Below, in pieces: positions 24,775 to 35,366 of a stretch of 64,000 bases of DNA (position 1 is the first letter of the stretch; the number at the start of each line of letters is the position of its first letter). Location of the stretch: contig JAJKFL010000003.1 of assembly GCA_021186555.1 (NCBI GenBank), positions 42,614,408 to 42,678,407 of the forward strand, written 5' to 3'. The notes below the pieces were generated by a model. It was not told the origin of the DNA. It worked only from the letters and a program-made list of their open reading frames with translations, and did no database searches. The position numbers and the translations under genes are program-made. This DNA is from Reticulitermes speratus. Its lineage: Eukaryota; Arthropoda; Insecta; Blattodea; Rhinotermitidae.

Positions 24775-26699
24775 GGAAAAATAAAATAGTTGGAAGCCAA
24801 GAGAAATTGTAGTAGAAAATAAAGCAAATAAGCACAAGGAGAAGTTGGATGTAATTATACGGACTACTTGAAACTTACAGTTCAAAAGACTTTATCAGTT
24901 CTGCTCTCGTTGTAGGCTTCTATATTAGTCTCTCCCACAGCCCGAATGATAATGGTGAGTGTTTTCGTAACTTAAGCCAAGGTATAACCCTATATCCTGT
25001 ACATAATAATAGCCCTTCCAAGTACGTCAGTACTGAGTAGACCGTAAAAATTATTTTCGTCTTTATAAAGATTTAAGAACTAATGTGCTCAAGTCTGTTG
25101 TGTCCCTAAATTTTCTAGAAGAATGTGAAACCTGAGATTCCCACGGAGGTGGCTACAATTCTCACTCGCGGTATAAAAATAGCTGACACCAATAATTGCT
25201 AAGTCTCAGTTAGTGAAAATCTAATATATTCGTGTGTAATAAATTTATTTCCCTTTAATTCAGTTAATATTTAAAACTCTAACTCAAGGTAAATCGTGTG
25301 AGGGACATAATAATGGCCTGTTTCTAACGATAAATTCAGAAACAAGATAATTTTTATAATCCTTGTACCTAAAAATCTACACTGTTCCTAATATGACGAA
25401 TTCACGGAGATATAGAAGTTTAGAAGTGTCTGTAAGAAAATCCAATAAAAAGATTCAAAGCAGCTTCAACCGCTGACGCAGGATCCTGATGATACGCATC
25501 CTACTCCTAAAAAGTTTCACTTGCTTAGTTCACACCTAAACTTTTTCTCCTTTCCACCTCCAGTCCTTCACTTTCCTTTCATCCCCAAACTCCTCAATCA
25601 GTTTTTCTCAAACCTTATACTTCCCCCCTCCTACTGTCTCCTTCCCTGTGCTCCCGCTGGATAATTTCTTCCCTTTAAACCCACCCTCCCTGCAGCATCA
25701 TTAGAGTGAAACTGTGCTGACAAAGACCATGATGCAATGCAATGAGCATCATGTAGTCGAACCAAGATGAAGATCGAGGGTATATGGGAATCAAACGCAA
25801 ATCACGCTATTGGTAGCATTCAGAACCCCGGAGGGCCTTGCAGCGGAAGATGACTGTTGTCACGGAATGAAACATTTTTAATATGTTCAGTAGAGATAAG
25901 CAAGGTCATAAAGCCGACATTTCGAGGAAACGTTTGCACCGAGTTATTGCAAATTTCGTAGCACAAAAAAAAAAGAATAAACACAGAATGTAGTTGCTGC
26001 CGTTTCGAAAATTCGTTCGTTATATTCTCATGTAGTTTAATATTGCTAAAATAAATATTCCCACTAAACATAAGGCGAGACAAATATTTTCTTACATTAG
26101 TTGTTAATGTTTGTATACTTATGGCCTTTATATAAAATATGTTCCTACATTCGTATCTATGTCTCCGTCCGTCTTGCTCCGTTTCTGATGTGGTTGCCAT
26201 GCAACAATACCCAAGATTTTACAGTTCAAAGCAATCTGTATATACAGCAGTTGCTTTGCATTAGAACCATTCATTTTTACACAGTTTTTTTATGCAGCGT
26301 CACGGTATTGAACAATGAAAACGTGGTCAAAGAGAAAGGGATTAATTAAGTTTTTACAGTAATTATTTACATTATTTCAGTAAAATGTATTTTAAGGAAA
26401 ACCTGTAGTAAAGGAGCCCGCGTTGCTAGTAAAATGCAAACAATCATTGAAGCAGTAACATTAATAGGGAACAGAACCTGTTTCATTTGAAAGGTACAGT
26501 CAAATATTACATCGATATTCATTCTGTAAAGACAAAAAATCTAAGGCTATCTCCACAAAAGTTCTGCTACATCCTGTGAAATTCTTGGGATACGCCAATT
26601 GCGTAGGGACTTCTCTATCACTCTGTACTTTACGTAATACTTGTCCGATATTCTGTTTAATGTTTACAAGCGTAATTTCTCAACTGGGGGCAACCATGG

Positions 26700-27040
26700 C
26701 AGTGACTATTAAAATTTACGTTTTCTGGAATATAAAGCCGTGTAGTTAGGTATATTCCTACCGACGTTTCAGAGTAACCTGCATGAACCATCATCAGGGA
26801 ACTGGAATAAGTCACAAGCGAAGTAAAAAAGGTAAAAAAGCACTCCCAGTAAAGGCCTGGACAGGCCCTTAGGGTTCCAGGAGATTGAAGCTCCCAGATT
26901 TCTAGACAATCGGCACATGAAGGTGGTAAGGATGCCAGCCCTACGAACCGGCGACCTTTACCCCCAGGAAATATTCCTGGCACTCATTTCCTTCACAGGC
27001 TGAGTCGACCTCAGGACCATAGTGCGACCGAAAGGATTAT
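26700..27040 (-). mobile_element. Hammerhead-bearing retroelement relic B (composite)
   Basis: On the minus strand at 26763-26797 there is an intact core: CTGATGA-T-stem II region-GAAAC-GTC. Stem II is weak here (GGT with ACU only). The 3' side (CGGTAGGAATATACC, then TATATTCCAGAAAACG) aligns with relic A. Upstream on the same strand (27000-26840) lies a second repeat segment reading KGRRFVGLASLPPSCADCLE and GTLRACPGL, a peptide I recall from many insect repeat-derived predictions, ending in TTTTTTACCTTTTTTAC. The whole looks like a short non-autonomous retroelement whose 3' part is the ribozyme module. Ends are approximate. Confidence 0.5.
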
Positions 27041-29707
27041 GTCAATGAAAAATTCAATATGGAACTTTGCCACAGACATAGTCTGCATTGTCATTTTAGC
27101 CAAATGCAGACAGTCGATGGATGAAGTAAAGTGTACTGTAGACTGCCACTAGGGCCTGCGGAGATCGTCATGGTTGAAGCACCAATGCGGATGAATCTGC
27201 AAAAGTTGCAGATTGAAAGAAATAATGGAAGCAATAAACTTTTCTCTAGGATTTTATAATTGCTATAACATCAAAATAACGAGCACTTTCATGAATAATG
27301 AGTGTCCAAATTTAAGGCAGAAAATTCATAAGAGATCAGATTCATTTTAATCGATTTTCACTCCAAATCCGGAGTCGCTTTACTTTCTGAATATCCGAAA
27401 GAACACGGCATAAAAAATGTTTTACTAACCCAGTAAATGAATCTCCGAATAATAGGGTCACCCACAAAGTAATATTCCACACAACTTTTCTTATATATTT
27501 GCTACAGGAAAACGTCAAAACTTTCTTTACTGTAAGAGGTAACTTTCCGATTTAGAGCATAAAGTATTCAGACAAACAGCGCGCCAAGAACTAATTACAA
27601 AATTGGTAGCTACTAATGACGTGAGTCACAAAACGTGCTCTGTAACTTATTTCCTATTGGTGGAATCGCGTAAGTAGGAAACATTCACGAAATGCTCAAT
27701 GTTTTGTTCGGAAACGATAAACGACTATTAAGAGATACACTATTCGTTGGGGCATTTAATGAGGTTCTGAAGAAGTGGAAAGCAGCTTGGGAAAGCAAGG
27801 CAGCACCTTTAACCTTACAGAACACATGCTCCTTTCTCTCGATAGCATAAAGTCACTGACAGGAAGAGTATTTTATATTCTATAGCAGAAAACTAACTAG
27901 CCAACTGATTTTATGTGAAAATGTCACTTATTCTCAAGGCATTTGGTACTCGAAACGATTGCGTAACATTAGTCCAATAACCTTATTTTGTTTTAAATAA
28001 AACACAAGTATATGTGACAAATAAATTATTTTTTCTCTGAGCGGGATTATTGCAAATAGTTTTTTTCTTGAAATTTGTTTTTACGTTGTATAATTACTTT
28101 CCGATCATCTCTCGTTAAACCACCTTTATTCTTACAATAGAATTATGACAGCATTCCTTCCTAATAAATTGCACTTAAACAAAATTACTTACTGTTCTTC
28201 AACTGCGTGTTAGGTGTATAATTCAAGAATTAACGCCTCTGCTAAAATAAGCTTAAATAGACCTATAATATCCACTCTTTTCTGCTATAGATTTTTGTAG
28301 TTCCCACACTCTTTCCTTTCCTCTAACATAACATCCTTCCTCTGTTCCTTTCTATTACACTATCGGATATATTCCCCATTTCCCTCTCCTTTCATGTCTC
28401 AAATATACCCTTTCTTGCTCTTCCTTATTACTTCTCATTTATCTTCTCATCCTTTGTGCCAATTCCATAAAACTTCCTCGCTTCAAGTCTCGGGCTCCTC
28501 TTCATTCTATAAAGACACTCTGAGGCGTAGTGATCCAATCCTGGATTAAAACGTGAATGTAAGAGAAATGACAGCCCCAACCCACGCGGCTCCTCTCAAA
28601 CATTCCTCTATATGCAGAAGCAGTTCTACGTTCTTGCAGATGTGAATGAACCAAGAAGAATAAAGACGATCTGTTTTATTTTATCTCTTTCAATACAGTC
28701 AGAGATTGAAGACTCATTCGTTCGTTTGTATAAATTCCTTCCGCGCATATAAAAGACCCAGCGCTTTCAATTCCTTGAGTTAATAATGACACTGATTATG
28801 AAAATGTTAATTAAACCAAGATAAGAAGATTCACAGACGCCTAGTGCAAGGCACTCTGCATACTTACTGACAACTTAAATGTAGGCGATTAATAATACAA
28901 GTGCCAGATTGCGTAATTTACTCAGTGTGTTTTGAAGGTTTAATCTTGAAGGCGTAAGGGAAACTATAAAGAACTTCCATCAGGTGGAACCGGATACCTC
29001 ATAAGCATAAGTCAACAGTGTGAGTCCTGCTTTAATTATTTCCGGTTAGTGCAGTTTCTGAAATAATATGTAGCATTAGAACTTTAAACATTGAAGCACG
29101 ACTTGAGAGTAGCAAGTATATGAAATTTCAACCTGTACCTCACAATGAACACGCACAGTCTCAATCATAATTACCAGGCAGTTAAATTTGCGTAATAACA
29201 TAATTTACGGACTCAGGTCTCCTAGGATGTGATGCCGCGCCGTTGAGGACGTTGTCTGCTACGTGGACTCCTTCGACACTTGAGGAAACACTCACCCCAA
29301 AGTACATCAAAATATCCTTGACTAACTGAATCATAATTTTGCATGAATGTGAGAAATTTAAATCTCGTAAAATAATTTGTTTTGATAATTACGTCAAGTA
29401 CACGGATGTACTGTGTGGGGAAGAGGCTGGGTTATTTAATGTTACACGAAGCGGTACGCGAAGTAAAAACTGTACTTCAAACTGTGAAAATATGTGCCAA
29501 TATTACCGACTCAACTTATAACTTAGAAATAAAGATCGACATTCAGATAAATGGAACTATACGTGGAGTGATGGTTGAAATACAGTAGACAGATATACTG
29601 AGTTCGCCAACAAAAGATGTACAGGTGACAAATAAAAGTGGAACACTTATACACTTTTACTTTTTCCACGATTGAAATATATCGACCGTCGAAACTTTGA
29701 CATTAAC
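27041..29707. other. Non-coding stretch
   Basis: No gene or element recognised over 2.6 kb. There is a pyrimidine-rich plus strand at about 28290-28500. Two overlapping short ORFs near 29340-29590 show no motif. Confidence 0.5.
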
Positions 29708-29839
29708 AATGCTTTTTAAACAAAATATCATTCATTCCGTACATTTTAATTTTATATTGAAAGTCCGACACATGTGCAATTTAATCACACTATTTGTGCA
29801 CTTTCACCGTCCTACATGTTTCGAACCCCTAACTGGGTT

Positions 29840-30121
29840 AGGGCCGTGCCATGGCTCAGGCGGTTAGTCGCCGGCCTCTTACCACGGAGGACCGGGTTCG
29901 ATCCCAGGTCATGTCCATGTGAGATTTGTGGTGAACAAAGTGGCACTGGGACAGGTTTTTTCCGAGTTGTCAGTTTTCCCCTGTCGCTTTCATTCCACTG
30001 GTGTTCCATTAATTGTAAAAGCTTGGTAAAAAACTGCTCATCCATCTATCATCATCATTGGGGTTGCACAAAAAGCCTTAAGGCTGTGGTGCGGGGGCCC
30101 TTCATCACAAACGAAAAAAAA
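29840..30121 (+). mobile_element. tRNA-derived SINE, family 2, nested in the hairpin element
   Basis: The head GGGCCGTGCCATGGCTCAGG, then TTAGTCGCCGG, then GGGTTCGATCCC (B box), gives way to a body with GTGGCACTGGGACAGG and TTTTCCCCTGTCG. The 3' part is GGGGTTGCACAAAAAGCC, ending in an A-rich tail. The target duplication is AACTGGGTT (29831-29839) and AACCTGGGTT (30122-30131). The unbroken right arm of the hairpin shows that the original target read AACCTGGGTT, so the left copy lost one C. The SINE therefore inserted after the hairpin element did. Confidence 0.92.
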
Positions 30122-30198
30122 AACCTGGGTTTATCTTCAGGGACACTTTATCTAAAATCGCACAGTTAGTGTAACTAGTGTGCGATTTTAGATAAAGT

Positions 30199-30243
30199 GT
30201 CCCTGAAGATGAACCCAGGTTAGGGTTTCGAAACACGTAGGAC
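30199..30243 (+). ncRNA. Hammerhead-ribozyme-like motif, best-preserved copy
   Basis: Reads GTCC-CTGAAGA-T-GAACCC-AGGTTA-GGGTTTC-GAAAC-AC-GTA-GGAC. Stem I is GTCC (30199-30202) with GGAC (30240-30243). Core CTGANGA is at 30203-30209 and GAAA starts at 30230. Stem II is GAACCC with GGGTTTC (one bulged T). Stem III is A-C with G-T around a two-base loop, followed by the cleavage triplet GTA. Further out, GTGTGC (30179-30184) can pair with GTGCAC (30251-30256), extending stem I across an internal loop. The T at 30210 between core and stem II is not in the canonical hammerhead. Activity is unproven. Confidence 0.5.
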
Positions 30244-30471
30244 GGTGAAAGTGCACAAATAGTGTGATTGAATGTACATGTGTCGGACTTAAATATAATG
30301 CTTTTTAAATTTACTTATTAATTTAATTATAAACAGAACTAATGGTTTTCAGTAATTTAATTGCATGATTATATATTTTGCCACTCAAAATAAATACTTA
30401 AAATTTTAACAAACAAATTAGCAAAACTAAAATGTTTGTAAACATATAGGAGCATAATCTTAAAAGAACAA

Positions 30472-30990
30472 GCCAGGCAATTTACGTATAACGTAATATT
30501 CAGGAGCTTTCGCTTAACCGTTTTTGCCATGGAAAGGCAATAAGTATTACGTATTCTGACTGTGTGTTTGTAGCCTTAGTTATCCAACATGCAAAACTCA
30601 TGCGCCGTATTATATTGTCATCTTTGTCCTGTCTGACTCTTCCATATTTTTCAACATTATTCCATAAAAGTCATGCCTTTCGGAAAAACGTTAATGAACA
30701 TAAAATGTGTGCTTTGATTTTCCCTACAGCTTTTGTCTGAAACATTTCTCGTTCTAAGAAGAACTAAGCGAGATATTATCATAAATCAACATAGGTTTTC
30801 ACGTAAAGTACCCGTTAATCTTGTCGGATTTTGGTGAAACTTGAATTTTCTCGACAGCTTATCGAAAAATACTCAAATATCAAACTTCATGAAAATCCCT
30901 CCAGTGGGAGCGGAATTTTACCATGCGGACAGACGGACAGACATGAAACTACTAGTCGTTTTCGCAATTTTGTAAACGCGCCTAAAAAAT
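30472..30990 (+). repeat. Interspersed repeat R, copy 1
   Basis: Aligns along its length with 33205-34335. Shared landmarks, in order, are ACGTATAACGTAA, GCCTTAGTTATCC, AACATTTCTC, TTCTAAGAAGAA, GCGAGATA, GTAAAGTACCCGT, CATGCGGACAGACGGACAG and AACGCGCCT. A third partial copy is at 54060. The right end ACGCGCCT is mirrored by AGGAGCTTTCGC here (AGGCGCGTTCGC in copy 2), so the repeat may be a DNA element with short terminal inverted repeats. I do not recognise its family. This copy is unbroken where copy 2 holds a mariner-like insertion. Confidence 0.75.
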
Positions 30991-31007
30991 TAAAACCACT
31001 AGGTCCT

Positions 31008-31029
31008 GAAAGAAAGAAAGAAAGAAAGA
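31008..31029. repeat. (GAAA)n microsatellite
   Basis: About five GAAA units just after the end of repeat R. Confidence 0.85.
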
Positions 31030-31868
31030 TCCACGGATTGATGTGTAAGAAGCTGGCGAACGTGACACCTCTGAGGTGATAATTCACAGACCGTCCAGAT
31101 ACGTGACTAGGAGGCAGGAAGCAGTCAGTCGTTGCAACTGAGCCCTTAACATTGCGTTAGGTTAATACGTCACGTACACCATTAAATAGAAGATCGATAG
31201 GTGCAGGTGCTCTTCACCTTTGAGGCCTAAACCTTTTACACAAAAATCTCCTCAGAAATTTCAGTCCAAATTGTTGAAACGCCACAGTACTTCATATCAT
31301 TCAGGAATAATATGCAGTGTGTTACTTAAAATATGTTATATCTTAATACTTTTTGATAACTGTCAAAATGCGTGCCTTATGGAAATTCATTAATTAAATA
31401 TTAATATTTGAAAATGTAAGATACACTGTACACAAAAAGCTGAGAATATTAAAATATTTGACGGCAAGATTCTGCTCGTTATAAGGTATTTTACCTTAGG
31501 CGCGATGCTATGTCAAGATAAGTGAGATAAATTATAGACGTGGAAGCAGCAGCTACGAATTTATTTTTCGAATACACAAATTGCACAAAAATATGTCTAC
31601 TTCAACGAAAGCTCTCGAACGACATGCCAGGGTTTCAGAAATATTCCAAACATCTAGCAGCGACCTCAAAATTATAGGCGCCAGAAGGGTGATAATAAGC
31701 AAGTTCCATAATCAGGACCCACAAATATCAGGCGCCAGCATATAAAATTTAGTCGCCCGGTACACATGGCACCCGGGATTTGTGCACCCTTGCCATATGC
31801 AACTTTTATTCATGATCATTTTCATTATACTAACTTTCATCTTTAACCATAAATTGTGGCCATATTCA
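31030..31868. other. Non-coding stretch
   Basis: No gene, RNA or transposon end recognised. Confidence 0.5.
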
Positions 31869-31876
31869 ATCTCAGG

Positions 31877-32108
31877 CAGTGCCAGCCTTAGCAAACGCGG
31901 GGCCCGATTGCCATCTTTGTGGCGGGCCCCTGAAAGTTAGGACTAACGTTTTGGTAAATTAACATAAGTTAGGATTAAAAATTAAGATGGCCCATTTTTT
32001 ATTGTTTTTCAAAATTACTTATACGCGAATCCCCCATGAGTGCGGGGCCCCCGTATGTGCGGGGTCCGATTGCGTCAAACTGGTCCAATCGGCCTAAGGC
32101 CAGCACTG
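31877..32108. mobile_element. hAT-like MITE, 232 bp, with 8-bp TSD
   Basis: The left end, CAGTGCCAGCCTTAGC, and the reverse complement of the right end, CAGTGCTGGCCTTAGG, match at 13 of 16 positions. The CAGTG start is typical of hAT ends. Flanking 8-mers are ATCTCAGG (31869-31876) and ATCTCGGG (32109-32116), identical but for one base, and 8 bp is the hAT target-duplication length. The interior is non-coding and has GC-rich blocks GCGGGGCCCGATTG and GCGGGGCCCCCGTA near the ends. It would need a transposase from elsewhere. Confidence 0.82.
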
Positions 32109-32116
32109 ATCTCGGG

Positions 32117-33204
32117 ATTCATACGGAACTGAAGTCAGAGCTTTTCACAAATCTAACATGCAGAGCAGAGCAGAGCTTATAACGCTTAAATTCAAGCTGC
32201 GTATTTTGACAAATAAACTACAAATGTTCTAATGCTCTATTTATCCAATGGTTGGGGCTCTCAGTCTCTATTGGCCCCTAGTTACTTTCTTGAATATTAT
32301 TCTCTGGTTCAGTAGAATAATATAACATCCAACAAGTAGAATGGCTACAGAATTTCGATGCTTCATTTCCCTCCGACAAAGCCATGAAATATTACAGCAT
32401 AACAAAAGTATAATTACATTATATTAATGAAAATATACCACCCGTAGCCTTTGTCTCAGACGGCCAAGACCAAACATAATGGTCGCATACTACGCAGATA
32501 TTCCTGAAGATAATGTACACACGCAACACATTGTTCATCTGTCTCCAGCTTTAAACAAGAATGGCGGCTGTTTAATTATCGCTGCAGTGGAGAGATTTAC
32601 TTCAAGTTGGCTGAACCTCTAAATTTAATTCTGCATGCGGTTTTGCTAAAACGGCCATGTCTACAGATACAGCAACATATTTCCATAGCAACTCAGAAGG
32701 CCTTAGTGTAAAACCAAGTCACATCCTGCTAATTAAACTATTTTACACTGATTCTTGTGTACTACAAAAAGTGTGGTTGTCAGACAACAGTGTTTATCTG
32801 AACCTTGGGTAATAAATACTAAGTTACGAAGATATTGCAGTAGTACATATGAATCTAAATAACGATATAAGGGATGTTAAATCCCATGTAACAAAACGGA
32901 AATGAGATCCATTTGTATTAAATCCAATTCAGGACGGAACAACATCTCAAAACAGAACTGAAAAACTTATATTTCGTAGAAGAATTTATGAGCCTCTTCC
33001 ATTCATTTGCGGCTTACTGCTCTACGCTCAGCACTAAAGTTCTACCAAAAACGATCAACGTTTAGGTGTTATAAAGTAATAGGCTTATTTATGCGAAGTA
33101 TGACCCGTTACCACTCAAATCACCCAAGTACACATTTCCTGTAGTACGCAAAATTTATTAAAACAACCTCAAGTTTTCACACACGTCACCATATGAGAAA
33201 CAGG
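32117..33204. other. Non-coding stretch
   Basis: No gene or recognisable element in about 1.1 kb. Confidence 0.5.
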
Positions 33205-33519
33205 ACAGGCACTGTACGTATAACGTAACATTCAGGCGCGTTCGCGTAACCATTGTTGCCCTGGAAAAGCAATAAATATTAAATATTATGAGTGTGTGTC
33301 TGTATTCTTGCCTTAGTTATCCTGCATGCAAATCGCGTCTTTTCTGCGCCGTGTTATACTGCCACCTGTGTTCTGTCCGGCACTATCACATTTTTCCACA
33401 TTATCTCATAAAAGGAACTATTTTCGGAAAAATTTAATTGAATATAAAACATGTGTTTTGGTTTTCTCTGCAACTTTCGTCTAAAACATTTCTCATTCTA
33501 AGAAGAATTCAGCGAGATA

Positions 33520-34096
33520 CAGGGTCATCGGAAATGAATGCCGGGATTATAAAAACTTGTCACTCAAAAACTGTTGAACATATCGAAATGATTCAAGTGT
33601 TAAAATGCTAAGGAATGTCTGAAGTTTTTGTCTTACCTTAGTATGTTTCGATATGTGCTACATTTGTCGCTCGGCAGACATCAAGACGGTATTCGATCTC
33701 GTGCCAAGTCCTCTGAATTATGTTTGGAGTTACCGTTGCGATGGCTGTTGCGATCCTATCCCGTAGGTGCTGGAGACCCCCAATCTTTTCACCATACACA
33801 CAGTTTTTCACGTATCCCCACAAAAAAAAAAGTCCATCGGGGTAAGATCTGGGCTTCTGGGAGGCCAGGGAATTGGTCTGCCTCTCCCAATCCAGGCGTT
33901 GGGGAACTTCTCATTCAAGGCTCCGGGCACAGGCAGGCTTTTAAAGGTCGCTCGCTCGCTACCTCCACCCATTAACTGAGCATGTCAAAAACTTACGTTC
34001 CTTTGCCACATTTTAACACTCGAATCATTTCGATATGTTTAACCGTTTTTGAGTGATAGGTTTTTACAATCCCGGCATTCTTTCTCGATGACCCTG
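33520..34096. mobile_element. Mariner-like element, internally deleted, 577 bp, TA target duplication
   Basis: The termini are long inverted repeats of about 110 bp. The left begins CAGGGTCATCGGAAATGAAT and the reverse-complemented right begins CAGGGTCATCGAGAAAGAAT; both continue through GCCGGGATT, TCACTCAAAAAC, ACATATCGAAATGATTC and GTGTTAAAATG. A TA dinucleotide flanks each side (33518-33519 and 34097-34098), as required of Tc1/mariner insertions. The interior keeps only the end of a transposase gene on the minus strand. The arms differ by roughly a tenth, so the copy is not recent. It cannot encode a transposase. Confidence 0.92.
33630..33980 (-). pseudogene. Mariner-like transposase C-terminal remnant
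   Basis: On the minus strand the pieces read PNAWIGRGRPIPWPPRSPDL, then TPMDFF, then LWGYVKNCVYGEKIGGLQHL and IIQRTWHEIEYRLDVCRATN, closing with AHIETY before a stop. The PRSPDLTP segment followed by DFFLWGYVK is the characteristic C-terminal region of a Tc1/mariner-superfamily transposase (DDE/D fold), which cuts and rejoins DNA at the terminal repeats. The third acidic residue would be the D of SPDL. The frame is lost at a run of ten T (33822-33831 as A on the plus strand), where the family has fewer. The N-terminal DNA-binding part and earlier catalytic residues are absent. Not functional. Confidence 0.85.
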
Positions 34097-34335
34097 TACT
34101 ATCACAAATGCACATAGGTCTTCTCGTAAAGTACCCGTCATTCTTCATGGATTTTAATAAAACTTGAATTTTATCGACATATTTTCGAAAAATACTTGAA
34201 CGTCAATTTTCACGAAAATCCGTCCAGTGCTAGCCGAGTCTTTCCATGCGGACGGACAGAGGGAAAACCGAAGGCCAGATATGACGAAGCTAATAGTCGC
34301 TTTTCGCAATTCTGAAAACGCGCCTTAAAGGGTCA

Positions 34336-35366
34336 TATTATTTTCAAATACGTCTACGATATTTACAGCCACTAGCATCACCATGCATAAAAATCTGCTA
34401 TGTAATTCGAAGAAAAGTATTTGCCTGTCCCCCAGTCCTAGCAACGGTGTTCCCCTTTTGCCGCACTCTAACAAAAGCGCTTGACTGGCTTTTCAGTAAG
34501 GCGTTCTACACGTACACTAGCAACGGCTCCAGTTTGTGTTCTCTCCGGACGTTCCGTTCGTCGTGCATAGAACAGCAAGTTTAAAGATAATTCCGAATTT
34601 TCTAGAAGAACATCTGTATCTACACCTATCCGGTAAAGTTACTACTTTCTGAGGCACAAAGCGTCACGGACAGATGGACGACTGGACACTACGACAGTCT
34701 CTACTTTCCCAGTATCCCAGCAATGGAAATATAAAGGAGCGTTGGGATTTCCGCAATGTGTGTTGCTGTATTAAAGCGACACTTATTTCGGGTTATCCGC
34801 CAGTAGATCTTGTCCGTTTCCTAGTAACGACTCTAATTTTGGTTTTCACAAAGCGCATGTATCCTTTCTAGGTTGGGTCTTCTCCTCTTGCGGTTTCCCG
34901 TATCCCAGCAGCAGTGTTACTTTGCTATAATCCCGAGTGTTTTTCCCTGCATCCAAGTAGAGACTGTAGATTGGTTTTTTCCCCGAGCAATGGGTTTCTC
35001 CTTATCCTAGCAGAAATGCTAATATGGGTTTCCCTCGAGCAATAGACTTTCACATTTTCTTAGTAACGGTGCTGTTTTGGGATTTTCCCCAGCCAGATTT
35101 TTCCGAGAAATTTTTCGGCGCCCTACGCTTAATTTGTGAACTATAAAAAGTTAAATTTTATGTTAGTCTCACCGTGCAACCAAGAACCAAAATAATCAGA
35201 GGTGTGGAATAAATCAGTGACCTATTTTACTACAATTTGTTATTATGACATAAAATTCAACAAATTTTAAGGATTTTAAATAACGTTTTATATGTTTTAA
35301 ACTCTGATTTTACAGTGATTGTAATAACTTGTATTAACGTTGGATGTGATACAACGTAGTTTTGTT
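34336..35366. other. Non-coding stretch
   Basis: No gene recognised. Several loosely repeated phrases such as TTTCC-TATCC(C/T)AG(C/T)A occur between 34690 and 35060 (for example GTATCCCAGCA at 34712 and 34902), suggesting an old, decayed short tandem array of about 100-190 bases per unit. Confidence 0.4.

Larger units (their letters stand above)
23346..26699. other. Non-coding stretch with short tandem repeats
   Basis: No gene recognised in 3.3 kb. It contains a two-copy 33-base tandem repeat at 23660-23720, an (AT)n tract at 24754-24774 and a pyrimidine-rich run at 25540-25690. A 126-codon minus-strand ORF at 25820-26200 has no recognisable motif and low-complexity, AT-driven composition, so I do not call it a gene. 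Confidence 0.5.
29708..30309. mobile_element. Hairpin Penelope-like retroelement relic with 13-bp TSD, split by a SINE
   Basis: The 13-base direct repeat AATGCTTTTTAAA bounds the element (29708-29720 and 30297-30309). Inside are two long inverted arms. The left arm, AAGTCCGACACATGTGCA through CGTCCTACATGTTTCGAA, is mirrored on the right by TTCGAAACACGTAGGACG through TGCACAAATAG and ATGTGTCGGACTT. The arms meet at a short centre near 30165-30180. Each arm contains a hammerhead-like core. A family-2 SINE (29840-30121) interrupts the left arm. Inverted, ribozyme-bearing terminal units plus a variable target duplication fit Penelope-like elements, which are known to carry hammerheads in their pseudo-LTRs. 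That family call is inference, because no GIY-YIG or RT coding remains. A foldback DNA element is the alternative. Confidence 0.65.
33205..34335 (+). repeat. Interspersed repeat R, copy 2, interrupted by a mariner-like element
   Basis: Left part 33205-33519 and right part 34097-34335 together match copy 1 (30472-30990) across AACATTTCTC, TTCTAAGAAGAAT, GCGAGATA, then ATAGGT, CGTAAAGTACCCGTC, CATGCGGACGGACAG and AACGCGCCT. Copy 1 provides the empty site, showing that the insertion occurred at its TA. Confidence 0.78.

Noticed and set aside
25850-25895. Hammerhead-like GGAAGATGACTGTTGTCAC with GAATGAAACAT
   Set aside because: Core start is CGGAAGA and six bases separate the stem from GAAAC; too far from the consensus.
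25820-26200. 126-codon minus-strand ORF
   Set aside because: No motif, AT-driven composition and no conserved neighbour. Not enough to call a gene.
29774-30169. 131-codon ORF
   Set aside because: It runs through the hairpin arm and the inserted SINE; composite of repeats.
33628-33975. 115-codon plus-strand ORF
   Set aside because: It is the antisense shadow of the transposase remnant in the mariner-like element.
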